From assembly GCA_027038805.1 (NCBI GenBank), contig JALWGO010000201.1, positions 1-9,700 on the forward strand: a DNA stretch of 9,700 nucleotides. Reading direction: 5' to 3'. This DNA comes from Thermoprotei archaeon (lineage in GTDB: Archaea > Thermoproteota > Thermoprotei_A > Sulfolobales > WANQ01). This document shows, piece by piece, positions 6,312 through 9,700 of the stretch (the first letter of the stretch is position 1; each line of letters opens with the position of its first letter). The notes beneath the pieces were generated by a model. That model did not search any database and was not told where the DNA came from. It saw only the letters and a list, made by a program, of their open reading frames with translations. The position numbers and the translations under genes are program-made.

Positions 6312-7820
6312 ATGTCTAGAACCAGTTCTAGTGAGACCTTGTGGCCTATAATATATATTACAATATCAGTATCCTATATGTACCTATTAGATACTATAGT
6401 GCACTCACCATATACTGTTATAAAATACTCTATTATTGCATCAATCACGTTTGCATTAATAGCATATTATGTTAATAGAGCTGTACTCAATAACATATTA
6501 AGTATCTTTCTATTCATAAGTATTCTCAGCACCACCACATTGGTAGATAAGACTTTTTACGCCTTAAAACAAGGTGACCTAATACTCATACTGTATACTA
6601 GTACTATATTGCTCGTGGGTATACTGTTGATTTTATCCTTCTCAGTAATATTAGAATCCAATAAACCCAAGTATACAATCATAGACTGGGGACTTTTCGT
6701 ATCATCTATTACAGCTATATTCTTCTCCGCTTATTTGTATTATTTATTATACAATTATGGGGCAATAGAACTTTACGAAGTACTTGTATTCTTCATACCT
6801 CCTGGCATTATGACTGTATTACTTATTATGTTTGACTCGTTCTTGTTTAAGTACTTGTTGAGAATACTTAGCCGGGAACAAAGGAAGGAGAGAAGCTTAT
6901 TGTACATAGATCTATTCATACACATTCTCTACTCATTTGTCTTGTTGATACCGTTAATAGTTGTCTCCCTGCTCCTCGTAGCCATAAAGCCTGGCGAAAA
7001 GATTTTTACCGCATTAAGTATTCTTTCCTCATATCTCATCGCTGCACTTATAATAGCATTTATAGCGAAAATGTATGTAAACCACGGCCTAATAATAGAC
7101 AGCATAAAAGTCACACGAGAACCTTATCTATTGGAATCAATAGCTCGCTTCTATAGAATGCGCTATATTAGCGCACTCATATTATTGTTTAACCATATAG
7201 AAGCTAGTGGACGTGAAGGATTAGAGATAATGAACGAAAAAGCAAGCACTATTGTTCGCCAAGGTGCTGAGAAACTTTCTAAACTCCTACGTCGACTATT
7301 ATTGTATAATCGAACCTTAAGACTAGCTGAGGAACTAGACAAAATAAAAGTAATACTCGTAGAACTACCTAAAATACCAGTTGAGTTTATAGAAGACCCT
7401 AATATAGTTAGTTCTCTAAAATCTATTGAATCAAACCTCTTAAAAACCTACCAATTACTAGTCGAAGGAAAACATCCGGGTAACTACGTCAAGACTGCTA
7501 AAGGAAACATGAGAAAAATCATAAGTATCTTGTGGAAACACGGAGCAAAAGAATATGAGGCATTCGAGAAAATATTAAACATACTCAGCGAGTTACCAGA
7601 AAAACCAGATTCGATTAATAAATTAGTTGTAATAAGACCGCTTCTCGTTAGAGATATAAGAAACTATATGGTTCATGGGAGACTGACAAGAGAATACTTC
7701 TACTATAATAATAGGATTATCCACGAAATAGAAGTACTTGAAAACTACGATAACTTATACATATTATATTCCACTATTTTATCATACGTAGAGAGCCGAA
7801 AATTTAAGCATACACGGTGA
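6312..7820 (+). CDS. Eight-TM protein with C-terminal cytosolic domain bearing an RNxxxHG (HEPN-like) motif (502 aa)
   Basis: I do not recognise the family as a whole. Hydrophobic segments at about 11-28, 38-56, 60-75, 89-111, 125-147, 156-179, 200-224 and 234-254 predict eight membrane helices, followed by a soluble, helix-rich region of about 245 residues. Near its end is VRDIRNYMVHGRLT, in which R450 and H455 form the Rx4H pattern in the RNxxxHG context typical of HEPN ribonuclease and related domains. Helices lie on both sides (~402-428 and ~465-495), as HEPN topology requires. RNA cleavage is inference from this short motif; a non-catalytic helical bundle is possible. ATG 6312 is chosen over the adjacent TTG 6309. 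The gene follows the transporter by about 70 bases, and its stop codon lies inside the SD of the kinase gene, so expression is probably coupled. Codon use matches the AT-rich neighbours. Confidence 0.85.
   Translation: MSRTSSSETLWPIIYITISVSYMYLLDTIVHSPYTVIKYSIIASITFALIAYYVNRAVLNNILSIFLFISILSTTTLVDKTFYALKQGDLILILYTSTILLVGILLILSFSVILESNKPKYTIIDWGLFVSSITAIFFSAYLYYLLYNYGAIELYEVLVFFIPPGIMTVLLIMFDSFLFKYLLRILSREQRKERSLLYIDLFIHILYSFVLLIPLIVVSLLLVAIKPGEKIFTALSILSSYLIAALIIAFIAKMYVNHGLIIDSIKVTREPYLLESIARFYRMRYISALILLFNHIEASGREGLEIMNEKASTIVRQGAEKLSKLLRRLLLYNRTLRLAEELDKIKVILVELPKIPVEFIEDPNIVSSLKSIESNLLKTYQLLVEGKHPGNYVKTAKGNMRKIISILWKHGAKEYEAFEKILNILSELPEKPDSINKLVVIRPLLVRDIRNYMVHGRLTREYFYYNNRIIHEIEVLENYDNLYILYSTILSYVESRKFKHTR
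7816..7820 (+). promoter_or_regulatory. Shine-Dalgarno site GGTGA overlapping the upstream stop codon
   Basis: GGTGA lies five bases before ATG 7826 and contains the TGA stop of the membrane protein. It favours ATG 7826 over the in-frame GTG 7817 as the kinase start and implies translational coupling. Confidence 0.65.
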
Positions 7821-7825
7821 CACTA

Positions 7826-8368
7826 ATGAGTGAGGGTTTCGTATTATTTATTACAGGAATACCCAGTAGCGGGAAGACTACACTAGCCTATAACCTAGCT
7901 AAGGTGTTGAGAGAAAAAGGCTATAGAGTTGAAGTTCTCGATGCTTTCTGGATTAGAAATCATATATGCTTACATGAAGGATATGGCTATGATGTTGGAG
8001 AGAAAATTATGACTTGTACGGCATGGGTTGCAAGACTTCTTGCTAGAAATGGAGTTATAGTTTTGTGTAGTTTTGTAACTCCTTCAAGAAAACTAAGAGA
8101 ATTGTTCAAGCAGATTGTTAGTGAGGAAGTCTTAGTCTATGAGGTATTCTTAAAATGTGATATTGAGACATGTAGGAGGAGAGATAACAAGGGATTATAT
8201 AGAAAGCTTGAGGAAGGTGAAATAAAGGAGTTACCAGGCGTTACAATACCATATGAGGAGCCCATTAACCCAGATCTAGTCATTGATACCCGTATTTTAA
8301 ATGAAAAAGAAGCTCTCAACAAGGTACTACAGTTCTTGAAGGAGAGAAAGCTTATACAATTACTTTAG
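7826..8368 (+). CDS. Adenylylsulfate kinase-like P-loop kinase with altered substrate site (180 aa)
   Basis: The fold is that of APS kinase (CysC), which phosphorylates APS to PAPS. Conserved parts are the Walker A GIPSSGKT (11-18), RNGVIVLCSFVTP (74-86), RRDNKGLYRKLEEGEI (118-133, lid), PYEEP (142-146) and the terminal DLVIDT. Length matches the family. The substrate side is changed. The usual LDGDxxR is LDAFWIR (38-44), so the second Asp is lost. The usual GFSxxDRxxNIRR helix reads GYGYDVGEKIMTC (52-64), losing the Arg and Asn expected to hold APS. SPY in the phospho-acceptor loop is TPS. A different acceptor, or loss of APS activity, is therefore likely. Compared with the Aeropyrum APS kinase as I recall it, the core is similar but these sites are not. 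The start follows the GGTGA site. The stop overlaps the convergent amidohydrolase gene by 4 bp. Confidence 0.88.
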   Translation: MSEGFVLFITGIPSSGKTTLAYNLAKVLREKGYRVEVLDAFWIRNHICLHEGYGYDVGEKIMTCTAWVARLLARNGVIVLCSFVTPSRKLRELFKQIVSEEVLVYEVFLKCDIETCRRRDNKGLYRKLEEGEIKELPGVTIPYEEPINPDLVIDTRILNEKEALNKVLQFLKERKLIQLL

Positions 8369-9570
8369 TGTTTCTTTCCCTGAGATAGGTAACTATATGC
8401 TAGAGCTACGTGAATAGCTGTTCCTATATGCAGTACATCTTCGTCTACATCAAAGTATGGGCTATGATGAGGCTTATCTGTTCCTTTTTCTGGATTACCT
8501 GTACCTAGTATAATGAATGCTCCCGGAACCTTTTGCGTATAGAATGCGAAGTCTTCTCCACCCATACTGGGTTTTGCTTTAGTGACCTTTTCTTCGCCTA
8601 GCATTTCTCTTATCGTCTTTCTTGCAAAGTCTACTGCTTGTCTATCGTTTATTAGGGGTGGAGACTTGTCCTCTACATTTATACTGCATTGTGCCCCATA
8701 TGCTTTACAAGTATTTGAGACTATTTCCTTAAGTCTATCCCTTATAGTGACACCTATTTTCTCGTTGAGGTATCTATAGGTTCCTCCTAACTCGGCTTGT
8801 TCAGGGATAATGTTGAATGCTTTTCCAGCATGTATGTATCCTATACTTACTACAGCTGGTTCTATTGGATCGATATTCCTGCTAACTATTGTTTGAATTG
8901 ACTGGATAATATTTGCTGAAATTACTATCGGGTCAATAGTTGAGTGAGGATAAGCGCCATGTCCTCCGCGTCCCTTAATTGTTATCTTGAACTCGCCAAC
9001 GGCTGCTAGAAGCGGCCCTTCTTTTAATGCAACTATTCCCGAGGGAAGTGAGCTCCATACGTGTATACCGTATATGAGATCTACTTTGGGGTTCTCTAAT
9101 ACTCCTTCTTCTATCATCTTTAAAGCTCCATTACCGCCTTCTTCAGCTGGCTGAAATATTAGTTTAACATTACCTCTTAGCTCTTCTCTAATTGAAGCAA
9201 GTATCTTTGCGGCTCCTAGAAGCATTGCTACATGTGCATCGTGTCCACATGCGTGCATAACGCCTCTTATACGAGACTTGTATGGTTTCTCGTTTAATTC
9301 TTCTATGGGTAATGCATCCATATCGGCTCTAAGAGCAATAGTCTTACTTTGACTCTTGCCACTAGAACCATATAGTATTCCTACAACACCAGTTTCAGCA
9401 ATACCCGTTCTTACATCGTAACCCCATTCTCTAAGGTGTTCTGCAATAAATTTTGATGTATTGTATTCTTGGTAGCCCAGTTCTGGGTACATGTGAATAC
9501 GTCTGCGCCATTCAATTATTTCACTACTTAACTCCTTCGCCATGCCTAATATATCTTTTAAACTATACAT
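8365..9570 (-). CDS. M20-family metallo-amidohydrolase/aminoacylase (CpsA-like carboxypeptidase)
   Basis: A zinc-dependent cytosolic hydrolase of the M20D group (N-acyl-amino-acid amidohydrolase, hippurate hydrolase, Sulfolobus carboxypeptidase CpsA), which releases amino acids from N-acylated amino acids or short peptides. In 405-residue numbering from TTG 9582, RRRIHMYPELGYQEYNT (26-42) opens the catalytic domain. RADMDALP (85-92) and MHACGHDAH (109-117) supply metal ligands. QPAEEGG (144-150) gives the Glu pair, GIHVW (172-176) another His, and PHHSP (371-375) the last. The dimerisation/lid domain has GRGGHGAYPH (204-213), and GGEDFA (341-346) is present. All key residues are intact. ATG 9570 is preferred because GGTGG (9580-9576) sits five bases before it; TTG 9582 and GTG 9579 would bury that site. 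This gives 401 aa, normal for the family. A C/D guide RNA lies upstream on the same strand. Substrate choice within the family cannot be read from sequence. Confidence 0.95.
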   Translation of the reverse strand: MYSLKDILGMAKELSSEIIEWRRRIHMYPELGYQEYNTSKFIAEHLREWGYDVRTGIAETGVVGILYGSSGKSQSKTIALRADMDALPIEELNEKPYKSRIRGVMHACGHDAHVAMLLGAAKILASIREELRGNVKLIFQPAEEGGNGALKMIEEGVLENPKVDLIYGIHVWSSLPSGIVALKEGPLLAAVGEFKITIKGRGGHGAYPHSTIDPIVISANIIQSIQTIVSRNIDPIEPAVVSIGYIHAGKAFNIIPEQAELGGTYRYLNEKIGVTIRDRLKEIVSNTCKAYGAQCSINVEDKSPPLINDRQAVDFARKTIREMLGEEKVTKAKPSMGGEDFAFYTQKVPGAFIILGTGNPEKGTDKPHHSPYFDVDEDVLHIGTAIHVALAYSYLSQGKKH

Positions 9571-9627
9571 ACGTGCCACCAAAATCTAAGTTTACAGTTA
9601 GAACATTATGACAGCTAAGTAATTAAG

Positions 9628-9686
9628 AATTATCAGTTGCCGTGAGGGTCATCATAGTTCAGCTGAGATGCGTTCCATCATCTCTA
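9628..9686 (-). ncRNA. Archaeal box C/D guide sRNA (2'-O-methylation guide)
   Basis: On the minus strand the elements occur in perfect order and spacing. Box C is ATGATGG (9681-9675), followed by a 12-nt guide AACGCATCTCAG (9674-9663) and box D' CTGA (9662-9659). After a 3-nt spacer come box C' ATGATGA (9655-9649), a 12-nt guide CCCTCACGGCAA (9648-9637) and box D CTGA (9636-9633). The C to D core is 49 nt, the usual archaeal size. Box C differs from RUGAUGA only in its last base. Such RNAs bind L7Ae, Nop5 and fibrillarin and direct methylation of the target base paired to the fifth guide position before D or D'. The D guide complements UUGCCGUGAGGG, which resembles the conserved CCGUGAGGGAAAGG of 23S rRNA (from memory). 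The D' guide complements CUGAGAUGCGUU, target unknown. The ends are approximate. Confidence 0.85.
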
Positions 9687-9700
9687 GTAGACTATGCTAT

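Noticed and set aside
6929..8322. Short minus-strand frames inside the membrane protein and the kinase
   Set aside because: Antisense to well-supported coding frames, with no domain content.
8582..8779. Plus-strand frame opposite the amidohydrolase
   Set aside because: Shadow of the M20 gene, whose catalytic motifs are on the other strand.
1..9700. CRISPR arrays, insertion sequences or terminal inverted repeats
   Set aside because: Reading through the window shows no regularly spaced repeats, no transposase motifs and no paired inverted ends.

Overview
The window looks like chromosome of a hyperthermophilic crenarchaeon, most likely Desulfurococcales-like. The evidence is a PolB1-type replicative polymerase closely resembling the Sulfolobus enzyme, archaeal-style SD sites (GGTG/GGAG), frequent ATA and AGA/AGG codons, TTG and GTG starts, AT-rich spacers, an archaeal box C/D guide RNA with two 12-nt guides, and a Sulfolobus-CpsA-like M20 amidohydrolase. 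The species call is inference.

Layout. Positions 1-1860 (minus) hold the N-terminal two thirds of a family B DNA polymerase, cut by the left edge. A tRNA-Arg(GCG) (2016-2090, plus) is divergent from it. An AT-rich spacer (2091-2706) has only one weak small ORF. Positions 2707-4238 (minus) are two genes overlapping by 4 nt: a bacterio-opsin-activator-type HTH regulator and a probable diverged paralogue. After a divergent intergenic region, 4563-8368 (plus) is a co-directional cluster of four genes: an unrecognised protein with a hydrophobic N-terminus, an ArsB/NhaD/SLC13-like ion transporter, an eight-TM protein with a C-terminal cytosolic domain carrying an RNxxxHG HEPN-like motif, and an APS-kinase-like P-loop kinase. 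This cluster meets a minus-strand M20 metallo-amidohydrolase (8365-9570) in a 4-bp convergent overlap. Upstream of the amidohydrolase, on the same strand, is a box C/D sRNA (about 9628-9686).

How they may work together. The polymerase, tRNA, C/D sRNA and amidohydrolase are core functions. The 4563-8368 cluster is the most unusual part. The kinase keeps the APS-kinase fold signatures (P-loop, KGLY lid, PYEEP) but has lost the DGD motif and the Arg/Asn residues expected for APS binding. It is translationally adjacent to the membrane protein with the HEPN-like motif. Either a divergent sulfate/anion uptake-activation operon or a membrane-associated stress or defence module would fit. The sequence alone does not decide.
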